Assembly (NCBI GenBank): GCA_000818945.1
Contig: KN805424.1
Span: 62,001-126,000 of the forward strand
Direction of reading: 5' to 3'
Source of the DNA: Schizochytrium sp. CCTCC M209059
Lineage: Eukaryota; Sar; Bigyra; Thraustochytrida; Thraustochytriidae
Length of the DNA stretch: 64,000 nucleotides
This document shows positions 1-9,588 of the stretch, in pieces (the first letter of the stretch is position 1; each line of letters starts with the position of its first letter). The translations under genes and the position numbers were made by a program. The notes beneath the pieces are model-generated. The model did not search any database, was not told where the DNA came from, and saw nothing but the letters and a program-made list of their open reading frames with translations.

Positions 1-1
1 T

Positions 2-1453
2 GAGCGCTTTGTAAACCTCGAGGCTCTGTGGGTAAACGATAATGAGATCCAAAGACTCTCGAATTTGGAGAACAACTTTCGTCTGAAGCATCTCTACGCT
101 CAAAAGAATCAAATCACCTCGGTGGCGCCATGCGCGCGTTTCAAGTTCTTAGAGAGTCTGCACCTCTTTGAGAATAAGCTGAGTAATCTGGACAAGTGTC
201 TGGGTGTATTGTCGCGGCTCAATCACCTCAAGACGCTTGATCTTTTCGGAAACCCAATTGCTCAGGAAGAAAATTATCGCTTGCGCGTTATTTACGCCAT
301 GCCGCCGTCGCTCGAAGTGCTTGATCGACAAAAGATCAAGGCGGAAGAGCGCGCACAAGCGGCCCTTATGTTTGGAAAGACGCTCTCAGCCGAGGGGAGA
401 CTCGAGCTTAGACGACTCACAAGTCAGGGCCGTCAGCGTTCGGCAGCTGAGCTTGTCGGAGAGCTCTCTGGGTGCACCTTGCTTTTGCTAGCAGAGGTCG
501 ATGCGATCTTGCGCAAACGAGAACAATCCTCCGTTGTTCTCGAGGACGAGCGCGACGAGGGCGATGTACAACTGGATCCAGTTGTAGAGCGCATCAAGCG
601 AATACCTGATCCTAAAGAGGGGGAATTGTACGTGGTTCGCGAGACGCTCTCCGAGTGGGAACGACGCGACTTGGCTGCAATGCTTGAAAAGGAATTCGAA
701 GCAAGCACAGATTCCTGGTCGAGATCTACGGTCACCAGCGTTGTGTCTCGCTGTGAAAGTTTCCTTGGACGATCGCTCATGCTAGATGTTGAGGCGTTTT
801 TGGAAAATCTGGTGACGACGTTTCCTGGCGCTCTCGTTCAGGATAGCGATGAGAGCGAGGACAGCGACGAAATATGCGAGCCATCTTTTGAGCACGAAGC
901 TGTGAAGAGACAACTTCTTCTGGCCAAGTGGAAGTTGTGGAAACCCTCACAGTACGCGCAAGAGTCAAACCAGCTCTTTGATCGAGCCGAAGCTGGTCGG
1001 AAGAAGTTACAAACCATGCAACTGACTTCGAACGACGCGAAAGATCAAGATGCAGACGCGCGGCAAGCCCTTCAGTCACGCATTCTTGCTGATGCGGCGC
1101 GCGCATATCGCTTCGAATCGCTCAAGGCCGCTGCAGTTCAAGGCAGCACTTTTGCAAATACGGCTTTGCAGCAGCAGCAGCAGCAGCAGCAGGAGGAGGA
1201 GACGACAATGACGAAGTTGGACGAGAGAAAAACCTCGAATTCACCGAATGATGCGAGATGCGACGTTTTTCGAATGTACTCGTATGAAAGTTTTGCATCC
1301 GACGAGAGTGCTGCCATGCAAACACAAATTCCAACTCTTGCCGAAACAAGGTACGGTATCACTGTAGCACGTGCAGCAGGTCTCCGCGCCTCCACACACG
1401 ATGATCGAACGAGGAGCAAGCCGTCCCTGCAACTATTTTTCCAAAAACTTTAG
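2..1453 (+). CDS. Leucine-rich-repeat protein, 5' end outside window
   Basis: The frame is already open at base 2, so the true start lies upstream of the window; the first internal ATG is at 65. The visible N-terminus is a run of LRR units (LEALWVNDNEIQRL, LKHLYAQKNQI, LESLHLFENKLSNL, LKTLDLFGNPI) closed by an LRRcap-like segment around ENYRLRVIYAMPPSLEVLDR, about residues 5-105. The remaining 350 residues are acidic and charged, with an 8-residue poly-Q tract at 1169-1192 followed by a Glu run. An LRR array ending in this type of cap and followed by a charged helical tail is typical of U2A'/TILB/LRRC72-like proteins, many of them ciliary. That sub-assignment is only suggestive. The neighbour downstream is convergent (117 nt between stop codons). 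No intron is needed. Confidence 0.75.
   Translation, partial: ERFVNLEALWVNDNEIQRLSNLENNFRLKHLYAQKNQITSVAPCARFKFLESLHLFENKLSNLDKCLGVLSRLNHLKTLDLFGNPIAQEENYRLRVIYAMPPSLEVLDRQKIKAEERAQAALMFGKTLSAEGRLELRRLTSQGRQRSAAELVGELSGCTLLLLAEVDAILRKREQSSVVLEDERDEGDVQLDPVVERIKRIPDPKEGELYVVRETLSEWERRDLAAMLEKEFEASTDSWSRSTVTSVVSRCESFLGRSLMLDVEAFLENLVTTFPGALVQDSDESEDSDEICEPSFEHEAVKRQLLLAKWKLWKPSQYAQESNQLFDRAEAGRKKLQTMQLTSNDAKDQDADARQALQSRILADAARAYRFESLKAAAVQGSTFANTALQQQQQQQQEEETTMTKLDERKTSNSPNDARCDVFRMYSYESFASDESAAMQTQIPTLAETRYGITVARAAGLRASTHDDRTRSKPSLQLFFQKL
1169..1192 (+). repeat. (CAG)8 coding poly-Q tract
   Basis: Eight perfect CAG units encode Gln in the C-terminal tail of the LRR protein. They are followed by GAG/GAG Glu codons. 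Confidence 0.9.
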
Positions 1454-1570
1454 ATCAGAGAAAAAAAGCAATAACAAAATTGTTTAAGTCGCTCGCGCAT
1501 CTGGACAAAAGAAACAGGGACAACCAAAGAAAGAGTGGTCCATCAGGCGGGCGGGTATGGTAAAGGTCGC

Positions 1571-2125
1571 TCAGATAATCAAAAGGAGCAGGATGCTGTA
1601 CATAATGATAGAAGGTAGAAAGGACTTAATAAAGCCCGTCAGGCCAACGAAATGACCAGCAAAAAACATCCAGGCTGCCAACCAAACCATGTTCCATTGT
1701 GTTTGGCCACGGTATCTGATCATATTGAGAGCGTAGGCAACATGGCTGTGGCAGTTGTCGCAACAGAGATTGTGCATTCGACCCGAGTACTCCTGGCATG
1801 CAGCGTGCACGGCCTCGTCCCATGCTTGCACGAGACGTTTGTCAGCGGCTTGAGCGGCGTCAAAGCACTGCAAATACCGTGTCGTGCGCCCAAAGGATAG
1901 GGAGTCGACGGTGATTGTGTATGGGCCCGCAAAGTCATAGGTCACACCTCGTGAGTCAGCAATACCGAGGTGGCCAACGAATGGGAGAAGCATTGTGAGA
2001 CATGGGATTGGGGTCCACACCAGACAGAATGGGTATCTGTCACGCGCCGGGCTTATCTCGAGGCTTGGCGTGCCGCCCGAGCCCGAGTTTGCCCCCATAA
2101 GGTCGTTCGCCTCCGCGTCCATCAT
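1571..2125 (-). CDS. TMEM222/RTE1 (DUF778) family membrane protein
   Basis: A 184-residue protein from the chosen Met. The core matches what I know of the TMEM222/REVERSION-TO-ETHYLENE-SENSITIVITY1 family: a motif of the type PFCLVWTPIP..LTMLLPFVGHLGIADSRG, then YDFAGPY, then a Cys/His-rich segment NLCCDNCHSHVAYALN, and a hydrophobic C-terminus with two likely membrane spans (WLAAWMFFAGHFVG and SIIMYSILLLLII). Family members sit in ER/Golgi membranes; the biochemical role is poorly defined. The frame stays open upstream to 2392, but that extension is Arg-rich and translates a CT microsatellite, so I place the start at 2125 (MMDAEAND), which gives a length close to the human protein (about 208 residues). 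Confidence 0.82.
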   Translation of the reverse strand: MMDAEANDLMGANSGSGGTPSLEISPARDRYPFCLVWTPIPCLTMLLPFVGHLGIADSRGVTYDFAGPYTITVDSLSFGRTTRYLQCFDAAQAADKRLVQAWDEAVHAACQEYSGRMHNLCCDNCHSHVAYALNMIRYRGQTQWNMVWLAAWMFFAGHFVGLTGFIKSFLPSIIMYSILLLLII

Positions 2126-2201
2126 CCTTGACCCAAACGAGTCTAAAAACAACAACTCTTTCGCCAAACGCCTTCGTCTCCTCCTCGGGCGCAGAGGGAA
2201 G

Positions 2202-2204
<3 letters not shown>

Positions 2205-2235
<31 letters not shown>
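2205..2235. repeat. (CT)n microsatellite in the 5' leader of the TMEM222-like gene
   Basis: About 15 perfect CT units, some 80 nt upstream of the proposed start. Translation through it gives only an Arg-Glu run, which supports the downstream start. Confidence 0.9.
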
Positions 2236-2240
<5 letters not shown>

Positions 2241-2406
2241 CCTCTCTTTCTTTCACGCAAGGGAACGTCGCGTTTGCTCTTGCAAGGCCTCTCGCGCGCC
2301 ACCTCTCGCCGTCTTGCTGCTGCCAGCTGTCTCTTTGTAGACATAATACGACACCCAACATGAAAGGTAGTTCTTTTATAAAAGAAAGACAATACAAAAA
2401 TCTGTG

Positions 2407-3849
2407 CTACTTGCGAGCATAGGAAGCCGCAATGCGTGCGGCACGCTCCTCGCGTGTCTCGCGCTTGCGTTCGTTTGCTTCTTGGTCACGTTCTTCCTGC
2501 TTTTGCTTTTCCTCTGCCTCGCGCGCTTCTTCTCGTCGCTTTTCCTCTGCGGCTTCTTGACGCTGCTGCTCAGCGCGACGAGCCTTGGCCCGGTCCTGCG
2601 CCAAACTGATCGCATACTCCACAGTTGGCGCGCGCCCGCCGCTCTCGGCCATTTCTTTGCTGAGATCCTCAAAAATTTGACGCGCCTCGGCCAGAACTTC
2701 TGGTGAGAGCGAATCGGCAAATTCCTGGAACTGGAGGTCGAGCGCAGCCTGCGTCTCCTCCTGCTGTTTGTGTTGTTTGACCTGCCTCTCGGCCTGAGCG
2801 AGCGCGTCGTCGACCGAGGGCAAAGCACCACCATCCTTTTCGTATCTCTCTCGCATTTCGTCAAAAATGGAAATTGTCTGCATGACGACTTCCTCGGGAT
2901 AAGATTCAACCAGGCTTGCAATCTGTACATCAATAACTTCCTGGTTCAGCGTCTTTGAGTTGCGATCGAGCTGCGTTGAGAGCTCGAGAGCTCGTGCTAG
3001 CGCCTCTTCATCGACTTGAATATCTGCATCGGATCGCGGGTCCGCCGCACCATCCTTGGCGCCACCCTCTTTCATGTCGTTGTCTGAAGCGCTGTGCGAC
3101 TCGAGCGAAGCTCGAATGGCGGCCTCAAGCATGGCAGCCTCATCATTCTCATCATTTCCATCGCGACGAAAAGCAGCGCCAAAGTCTTGGGCGCTGACAC
3201 GCCTCGACGCGGCATAGGACTGTTCCAAAAGCCGCTGCATGTGCTCGTCGCTTTCGTCGTTGGAGCCCCAGACATCGTCGAGATCGGCAGCGCGTCGACG
3301 CGCATGGATTGCTGGCGACGCAGACGGACCTAAGCCTCCTCCCCCTGCCGTGAGCCACGATGGCTCAGCGGCCAGCAGCGAGTTGAGCACAGAAGACGAA
3401 GCTGCAACATGATCCGGATCAAAGCCAGCAAAGCGATTGTGCTGCGTAAAGAGCGGACCTGGCACTGCGTCTCTTTCGTCGTTAATGTCGCCGTCTGCAG
3501 CAAACGCAGCTGGTCTCGCTCGCGCGGCCGCTCTCGACGCTGTTGCAGAATTGCCATAGATTCGCGCCCGGTGCGCTTCGGCCGCCCTTCGCTGTCTCTC
3601 ACGCGTTGCCGTGTTGCGTCGAGCTTGAGCCGAGGCACCTCTGCTCTGACCTGCTGCAAACGTCGGTGCGCCTGCTGTCGCTGCAGACGCAGCCGCGGAG
3701 GCGCTACCTTCGGTTTGCTGGGTTCCCTCGGCTTCTGTTCCTTGGGCGCCGTCGTCAGACTCGCCGCCAAACCCAAGGCCCTGGCCGACGACGGCAAAAT
3801 CACCTTGCACGTGGCCGCGGCCTCTGGCTCCTCGTTCGTTCCCGCTCAT
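2407..3849 (-). CDS. UIM-containing, disordered/coiled-coil protein
   Basis: A 480-residue protein. The first 160 residues are Ala/Gly/Arg-rich and look disordered. Three segments fit the ubiquitin-interacting-motif pattern (acidic patch, then Ala....Ser): DEHMQRLLEQSYAAS, DEAAMLEAAIRASLES and DEEALARALELSTQ, at about residues 200-295. The middle one is a textbook UIM. The last 130 residues are a highly charged helix (repeated Glu/Arg/Lys/Gln), probably coiled coil. No catalytic domain is seen. An adaptor role in ubiquitin-dependent sorting or proteasome delivery would fit, but this is inference from the UIMs only. It lies on the same strand as the TMEM222-like gene, 281 nt from that start codon. 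Confidence 0.7.
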   Translation of the reverse strand: MSGNERGARGRGHVQGDFAVVGQGLGFGGESDDGAQGTEAEGTQQTEGSASAAASAATAGAPTFAAGQSRGASAQARRNTATRERQRRAAEAHRARIYGNSATASRAAARARPAAFAADGDINDERDAVPGPLFTQHNRFAGFDPDHVAASSSVLNSLLAAEPSWLTAGGGGLGPSASPAIHARRRAADLDDVWGSNDESDEHMQRLLEQSYAASRRVSAQDFGAAFRRDGNDENDEAAMLEAAIRASLESHSASDNDMKEGGAKDGAADPRSDADIQVDEEALARALELSTQLDRNSKTLNQEVIDVQIASLVESYPEEVVMQTISIFDEMRERYEKDGGALPSVDDALAQAERQVKQHKQQEETQAALDLQFQEFADSLSPEVLAEARQIFEDLSKEMAESGGRAPTVEYAISLAQDRAKARRAEQQRQEAAEEKRREEAREAEEKQKQEERDQEANERKRETREERAARIAASYARK

Positions 3850-4541
3850 CTTCTCCGCCGCGTGGACACGGCGCCTGCCCGCTCGCCGTGAGGCGCCGCG
3901 AGCTTCTTCAACTCGCCGCGGTTGCTCGTCGCCCCGTAGACCCTCCTACCTGGCTGGCCTGCTCGCTCGGCTTGGCTTGGCTCGGCTGGCTGGCTGGCTG
4001 GCTGGCTGGCTGCTCGCTGATCGCAGACGCGGTCTTCGGGCGCGTCGCGCGCCGCGCAAACGTACGCAGCTGCAGCTCGCGTCCGTCGCGAATGGATTTG
4101 AGGTCTGTCGGCTGCTCCTCCGAGAGCGCTTGCTCGTCCTAATCAAGCGTGACGACGATGCGATCTACAACAAAAGTATGCTTTGAGCAGCGAGAAAGGC
4201 AACATAGGTGGAGCCAGTTGAGAGCGTCGCGAGACTCTCTGGTTTGGTTCGCTCGGCCGGGGTCGCAGACACCATTTCAGAATATGCAGGCAAGCCGGCA
4301 GGCAAGCAGTCAAGCAGGTAGGCAGCCAACGAGGCAAACAGTAGCAGGCAAGTCGGCAGACAGACAGAAAGATGTTTTTCTCAGACTCGACGCTTGCTCA
4401 TCGCGATGGTAATTTCTTCTCGTTGCTCATGGCGATGATTGCATTGGAAGGATCAGAAAAGATCAAAGTGCGAATGTGAATGAGGATAGTACATGAGTTA
4501 GGCGTCAAAAGGGAGGGGAGTCAGAAAGGGGCTTTCAGTTC
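3850..4541. other. Intergenic spacer with GGCT and CAGG-type repeats
   Basis: Lies upstream of the UIM gene (minus strand) and downstream of the next minus-strand gene. It holds a (GGCT)7 array at 3984-4011 and an imperfect GGCAAGC/CAGGCA-rich stretch at about 4286-4365. No convincing ORF or RNA gene was seen. Confidence 0.7.
3984..4011. repeat. (GGCT)7 tetranucleotide array
   Basis: Seven perfect GGCT units about 135 nt upstream of the UIM-protein start codon. Confidence 0.9.
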
Positions 4542-5651
4542 TTAGATGGAGAAGCGTCGGTAGTTGTACTTTGAGGAGGTGTCTGAAGTGCCACCAGAGG
4601 CGGCCTCCTCGTACACATTTTCGTTGTCGAAATCGTCGTCGAGCAGCTGCACATTCGAACTACACACTTGCGTGCTTGCGTCGGGTGGAAAGAACGTTGG
4701 GCCCGAAGACTCGCGCACATTCAGCAAAGCGGAAGCTGCGCGTGGGTACATGCGGCGCACTTGTAGAAAATAGGTGGGGTGATTTGATGCAACCGACTCG
4801 TACTCGCATTCGACAGTGAAAAGAATTCCTGTCTTGCGCTTCGTGAGCTCGATATTGGTTTGTTCAATGTATGGTACGATCTGGTTCTCAACGAGTTGAC
4901 GGGTTTTGCTCGGTGGTCGCAGAATTGGTGGCAGGAGTTTCTTGGCGTAGAGTCTGCGGCAGTCATCAACAATTTTCTTGAAATGCCCTGCTCCAACGCT
5001 CTCGATCGTCTCCTCGGTGACAGAATTGCGCTGACGCATGGTGAACTGGCTGATGATAACACGCTCAACGCGATCGGTTCTCCTCTTGGTTCCATTGGAC
5101 CCACTGCTGTTGCTACCTCTGCTGGCCTTGCTTGAAGTGGTACTGGCATTTGAGCACTCGTCTTCATTATAGCAGCGCCTCGACGAGCAGCGGCGGATCC
5201 AGCCCAGAGACATTGGCGAGCAAGCACTTTCTGTACTTGCGTCGCTTCCTGCTCGAACGTGCGAGAGTAGCAGAGTCGATGGTGATCTTTTGTGCATTTT
5301 GCTTGGCTTGGACCTGACTTTGCGGGGTCGCTCTTCGGACTGTTTCTGCAACAGCTGATGCTGAGGAGGCGTGGGTAGGCCATGCGAGGGATTTTCAGAG
5401 GAGGCCGAGGTACTCGCAGAGTCGTGGGATTCTGATCGTATTCTGTCATCATTATCATCATCGTGTGCATTTGGTGCTTTCGTATACAACGTCTCTGGTG
5501 TTTTGAGCATGGCAAAGTCTGCCGAGACCGCTTTTTGTGTCATGAGAAGGTGCGACGTGGCTCTTGTCGCCTTCATTGATGGCGGAGTCATCATCATTGG
5601 CGTCGTCGTCGACGGCTGTTGCTCATGTTGGTCTTGCTGCGACTGCAGCAT
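4542..5651 (-). CDS. Hypothetical Ser-rich protein
   Basis: I do not recognise the family. From Met at 5651 the product is 369 residues; an in-frame ATG at 5834 would add 61 residues that translate a GC-rich pentamer repeat region, so it is probably leader. The N-terminal half is low complexity (Ser, Thr, Gln, Asp runs). The C-terminal part, from RTDRVERVIISQF through KKIVDDCRRLYAKKLLPPILRP to YFLQVRRMYPRAAS, has a regular hydrophobic pattern and normal composition. It is likely the folded domain (about 120 residues). No membrane segment or signal peptide is seen. The codon pattern and length in this frame make it more credible than the overlapping shorter frame on the same strand. Confidence 0.5.
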   Translation of the reverse strand: MLQSQQDQHEQQPSTTTPMMMTPPSMKATRATSHLLMTQKAVSADFAMLKTPETLYTKAPNAHDDDNDDRIRSESHDSASTSASSENPSHGLPTPPQHQLLQKQSEERPRKVRSKPSKMHKRSPSTLLLSHVRAGSDASTESACSPMSLGWIRRCSSRRCYNEDECSNASTTSSKASRGSNSSGSNGTKRRTDRVERVIISQFTMRQRNSVTEETIESVGAGHFKKIVDDCRRLYAKKLLPPILRPPSKTRQLVENQIVPYIEQTNIELTKRKTGILFTVECEYESVASNHPTYFLQVRRMYPRAASALLNVRESSGPTFFPPDASTQVCSSNVQLLDDDFDNENVYEEAASGGTSDTSSKYNYRRFSI

Positions 5652-7256
5652 TCTACGGATCTCGCGTTCCTGGTCCAAGTGGCCTCGCCTTTCCTTCACC
5701 TTTAGAGATCTCCTCGCTTCGCTGCCTTGCTTTGCTCTGCCTTGCGCTGCGCTGCACAGCACTGCACTCCACTGCACGGCGACCCGCTGCAGACACGCGT
5801 TGCCGGCTCGGCTCGCCAGTCTACCCGCTGCCAACTGCTAGTCTGCCTGCACGAAGGTGGATCGATTGCCTCGAAGTTGGCGTTTTGCTCGCTCGTGGCC
5901 TCGGTATCGTAGCCTCTTTGTTCCTCTGTTTTACCCGTGCAACTCACGCTTGGGAGTTCGTCGCGCTTCCGGCGCTTGTCTCCAGTGCGCCGCACCTCTG
6001 CCCCTCTCTTCCCCGGATCCGTTTATCTACTCAACTCCACTGCCATATCAATCCCAATCACAAAGCCAATTTTCAGTACTTTGGCGGGGGACATTGCTAA
6101 GATGTACCGTCGAAATACTTCATCAGTGGAAAGAAGGGGGGTCGTTCCGAAAAATGCCCCCAGTGGCAGTGGCGGCCGAAACGTCGCCCCAAGAGACGGT
6201 GAATCCATTTGCAGCGCGACCAGGCGACGCAGCCGGTAATGCACGCGCCCCCTCGACGCCGGTGGCCACCCGTGGCCGCTTCGCTGTCCCCGGCCGCGGC
6301 TCGGCGCCGAGTCTCGTCTTTTCCTTTGCTGGCCGCCCTCGCTCGTGCCCGCCGCCCCCCTTCCCGGCCGGGTCTTTCGTGGCACACGGGCCGAGGCCGG
6401 GGGACACAGAAGCGCGCGGCGTGTGACAGACAGTCAGACACAGCTTCGGCGAAGCCGGCTCTGAGCGGCGCTGGGAAAGTCCTTTCTCGCGGAGGAGGGT
6501 CGCTCTCTCGGGCACGGAGCAGGCCTCGTCCACGTCGGCGCACGATCTCGCAAGGCACGAGCAGACAAGGCAAGGCGAAGCGACTTGAAGGCCAACCAGG
6601 CTAGGCGAGACAAGTCAACGTGATGACCAAGCGGGGACAATAGAGAAAAACATGCCTTCTTGAAGCCAGCTCGCCAGCTCGCCAGCTCGCCAGCCGCCAG
6701 GCTTTGGAGGAGCAGCAGCAGGGAAAAGGAGCGGCGCGAGCCGCGCTGTCGCGTGCGTGACAGACCGCCTCGAACGGTCGTTTGGCCGAGCGCGCTTGCG
6801 TTGCGTGCGCCGGCGGTCGCGCAGCGCTGCGCGAGATTTCTGAATCGAAGGAAGGCCGCCCATGCAGTGCGTCTCGGAGTCAACTTTGACAGCTAGCTGG
6901 CAGCGCAAGTACACACATGTCCGTTGTTGTTGCCAGCCAACCCGGGCCAATGTGGAGGGTTGGCCAGGCGCAAGACGAATAATGTCTTGAGCTGAGACCC
7001 GGAGCCTGCCTGCCTCTCCGCGCTCAGCTAGACAGAGAGGCCGTCCGGTAGAGCCGGGGTCTTTGGGGTGGCATGGCTCGTCATCTTCACTTTGAGTCAA
7101 AATTTTAAAAAAAAAAAAGCCATCTTGGACGTGGTGGGGTGCGAAAAAAGCACGTGGGCAAAAACCGCTGCGCGCTGGGTGGGGCGGGGCGTCGAAGCTC
7201 GCGCTCCCGCTCGCACTTGGTGGGGCCTGCAGCTCACGCCGCAGTCGAGGCAGGCC
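5652..7256. other. Divergent intergenic region
   Basis: Separates the Ser-rich gene (minus) from the TTLL gene (plus), so it must hold both promoters. It contains a CTGCG/CTGCACTGCA pentamer-like stretch at 5735-5790, GC-rich low-complexity DNA at 6200-6550, a short AGCTCGCC direct repeat at about 6666-6690 and an A-tract at about 7107-7118. ORFs here are short and compositionally random. No RNA gene was seen. Confidence 0.65.
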
Positions 7257-9401
7257 ATGGTGGCGGAGATGTCGCGGCCCGGATCGGCTGCCTCGTCACG
7301 CGCGAGCTCACGGCCTCGGAAAACGGCTGCGGCGAAGAGGTCGGGCGAGATCGTCGTCGTCAACGTGAGCAACTGCAGATACGAGGTGGTGCGCAGCGCC
7401 GCCAAGAGCGCCGGATGGAGGGTCGAGGAGGACGAGGACGAGTATGACGCCCTTGTAGCCGACGCGACGGCAGGTACGGCCGCTGCTGCTCCCGCGACAC
7501 GCACAGCGCACCAACAGGCTGTCATTCTTCGTCACCACCACGCCTACGCACGAGCGCGCACGCGCGAGCCCTGGAATGTGTACTGGACGGACACGAGCGT
7601 GAGCTCGCAGCGCGCCATGCGGCTCGAACGTTTTCAACGCCTCAACCACTTCCCGGGCATGTACCACTTGGCGCGAAAGGGCGGTCTCGGCAAGCACTTA
7701 ACACAATTGGCCAAGCTGTTTCCATCAGACTTTTCCTTTTTCCCTCAGACCTGGGTTCTACCGCAGCAATGGTCCGAGTTCAAGGAGCGCATCGAGTCTG
7801 GCAAAGGAAATCGCACGTTTATTATCAAGCCAGACGCATCGTGCCAAGGTAAAGGTATCTTTCTCACACGAACGCACGAAAACGTGAACCCAACCGAGAG
7901 CCAGGTGGCGCAGCGATATCTCCACAAGCCATTGCTCATTGATGGCTTCAAGTTTGATATGCGCATCTACGTGATCCTCACGAGCGTTGACCCCCTGCGA
8001 ATCTTTCTTTTTGAAGATGGCCTCGTTCGGATCTGCACGCAAAAGTATGTGGAGCCTCGCGGAAGAAACTTGCAAAAGAGCCGAATGCATCTCACAAACT
8101 ATGCCATCAACAAGGAAAGCGAAGACTTTGTTTTCAACGAAGCCACCTCGGACCCCGGCACGGGCAATAAACGGAGTCTTCGCTGGTTTTGGGGCTGGCT
8201 CGAGGAGCAACATGGCAAAGATGCACGTGATGGATTCGTAGCCGAGACCCACGACATGATCATCAAGTCTATCATCTCCGTTCTTCCTCAGCTTCGACAC
8301 ATTTATCGTAGCTGCGTGAAGCACCCTGGTCCCTCCAATTGCTTTGAGATTCTCGGATTTGATGTCCTAATGGATCGCAAGTTCAAGCCATGGCTCATTG
8401 AGGTCAACCACTCACCAAGTTTCGCCTGCGATACTCCTCTCGACAAGGACATCAAGTCGCGACTTATTGCCAAGACTATGGCTCTGATTGGCGTGCACGC
8501 CTCGGACAAGCGCAAAAGCCGGCAACGGCTGAAGAAAGATGCGCAATCCCGTCTGTATGGCGCTACGGCTCCTAAATCGCGTCGACGCCTCCAACATGAT
8601 GGGGCCTCGTCGCCCGCGTCGGTGTCATCGTCGTCGTCGTTCTCTTCGACCGCTGTGCAAGAGTCAAAGGCCCAGGTTGGCGAAGGCTCGACCAAGACAA
8701 TGAGTGCAACAAAGACCAAGAAAGGAGGCGTTGACGCGCTCTTTCGCAAACGCGAGCGACTTGAAAATCGGCAATGCGAGGACGGAGAGCTGACGCGAGT
8801 ATACCCGCCAGACTCGCAGGAGCGTCTTATGTATTACGATCAGTACATTTCTGCAACTGATCGCCTCTTTGCACGGGCAAGCGGGGCCACACAGGTGGAT
8901 CGTCCTCAAGGCGGGTTGTCCTCGTCGCGAGCTCGGCCGCTCTCTGCACGTACCAAGCTGCTTCGAAAGGCACAAGCATGTGGAGTACCTGTGCACGATC
9001 AACACCAGCAGCAGTCACGGGAACGCCTGCAAGATGAAGCGCCGCCCAAGCCTCAGCACCAAGGACAAGGTCAGGTTGGGCAACGCCCGCCAAAATCAAA
9101 GCAGCAGCAGCAACAGCAGCAGCCGCAGCCGCAGCCGCAGCCGCAGCAGCCGCAGAGACGTTCTTCATTGTCTGGCGGGGAAGTACGCGTGGAGGACACT
9201 GTTCGCGTGCAGGCTCGGCCTGCACCGTCGTCGCGGGCGCCTTCCAAGCGAATTTCTGAGGATTTGGAGCGCTATCGATCCATGGGTCTTCAGCGCAAGT
9301 CGGCTTTTAATGCATACTTGAGACCACCAGGGCGCCAAGTGCTTCCCATTGAGGCTCGAACTCTTTCGGTAGACGCCTCAAGCGTTCCAATAAAATATTG
9401 A
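7257..9401 (+). CDS. Tubulin-tyrosine-ligase-like (TTLL) polyglutamylase-type enzyme
   Basis: About 714 residues from the Met at 7257 (a second ATG is at 7269; the frame is open back to 7068). Residues about 100-420 form a TTL ATP-grasp domain. It has WNVYWTDTSV, RLNHFPGMYHLARKGGL, then RTFIIKPDASCQGKGI (ATP-binding lysine and Gly loop), FKFDMRIYVILTSVDPLRIFLFEDGL, HLTNYAINK, FEILGFDVLMD and KPWLIEVNHSPSF (metal/ATP-binding Glu and Asn). The order and wording match the TTLL6/TTLL13/TTLL4 group, which adds glutamate side chains to tubulin, mainly in axonemes. The C-terminal 290 residues are disordered, with a Gln/Pro tract at about 9100-9160. The substrate (alpha or beta tubulin, initiation or elongation) cannot be read from sequence. 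It fits with the axonemal dynein gene in this window. Confidence 0.9.
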   Translation: MVAEMSRPGSAASSRASSRPRKTAAAKRSGEIVVVNVSNCRYEVVRSAAKSAGWRVEEDEDEYDALVADATAGTAAAAPATRTAHQQAVILRHHHAYARARTREPWNVYWTDTSVSSQRAMRLERFQRLNHFPGMYHLARKGGLGKHLTQLAKLFPSDFSFFPQTWVLPQQWSEFKERIESGKGNRTFIIKPDASCQGKGIFLTRTHENVNPTESQVAQRYLHKPLLIDGFKFDMRIYVILTSVDPLRIFLFEDGLVRICTQKYVEPRGRNLQKSRMHLTNYAINKESEDFVFNEATSDPGTGNKRSLRWFWGWLEEQHGKDARDGFVAETHDMIIKSIISVLPQLRHIYRSCVKHPGPSNCFEILGFDVLMDRKFKPWLIEVNHSPSFACDTPLDKDIKSRLIAKTMALIGVHASDKRKSRQRLKKDAQSRLYGATAPKSRRRLQHDGASSPASVSSSSSFSSTAVQESKAQVGEGSTKTMSATKTKKGGVDALFRKRERLENRQCEDGELTRVYPPDSQERLMYYDQYISATDRLFARASGATQVDRPQGGLSSSRARPLSARTKLLRKAQACGVPVHDQHQQQSRERLQDEAPPKPQHQGQGQVGQRPPKSKQQQQQQQPQPQPQPQQPQRRSSLSGGEVRVEDTVRVQARPAPSSRAPSKRISEDLERYRSMGLQRKSAFNAYLRPPGRQVLPIEARTLSVDASSVPIKY

Positions 9402-9408
9402 TGCATGC

Positions 9409-9463
9409 ATGAATACATGAATACATGAATACATGAATACATGAATGAATGAATGAATGAATG
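9409..9463. repeat. (ATGAATAC)n/(ATGA)n array
   Basis: Directly after the TTLL stop codon, an octamer array changes into a tetramer array of ATGA. It lies in the short convergent spacer before the SDR gene. Confidence 0.9.
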
Positions 9464-9588
9464 GGTTCTAGGACCCAAAACAATAAGAAAAAAAGGAATA
9501 AAGGAAAATACCGCACTGCCGACCGACGACGGATGGCTCGAGAGTTTGCATGCCACCATGCAAGTACGTGGCTCGCTTTCTTTTGTTT

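Noticed and set aside
4721..5515. 264-codon alternative frame overlapping the Ser-rich gene
   Set aside because: Same strand, different frame, Arg/Ser/Cys-rich random composition; the 4542-5651 frame has a more regular hydrophobic pattern.
7068..7256. Upstream extension of the TTLL gene to 7068
   Set aside because: It translates an A-tract and GC-rich leader with no homology; the ATG at 7257 is close to the first conserved part.
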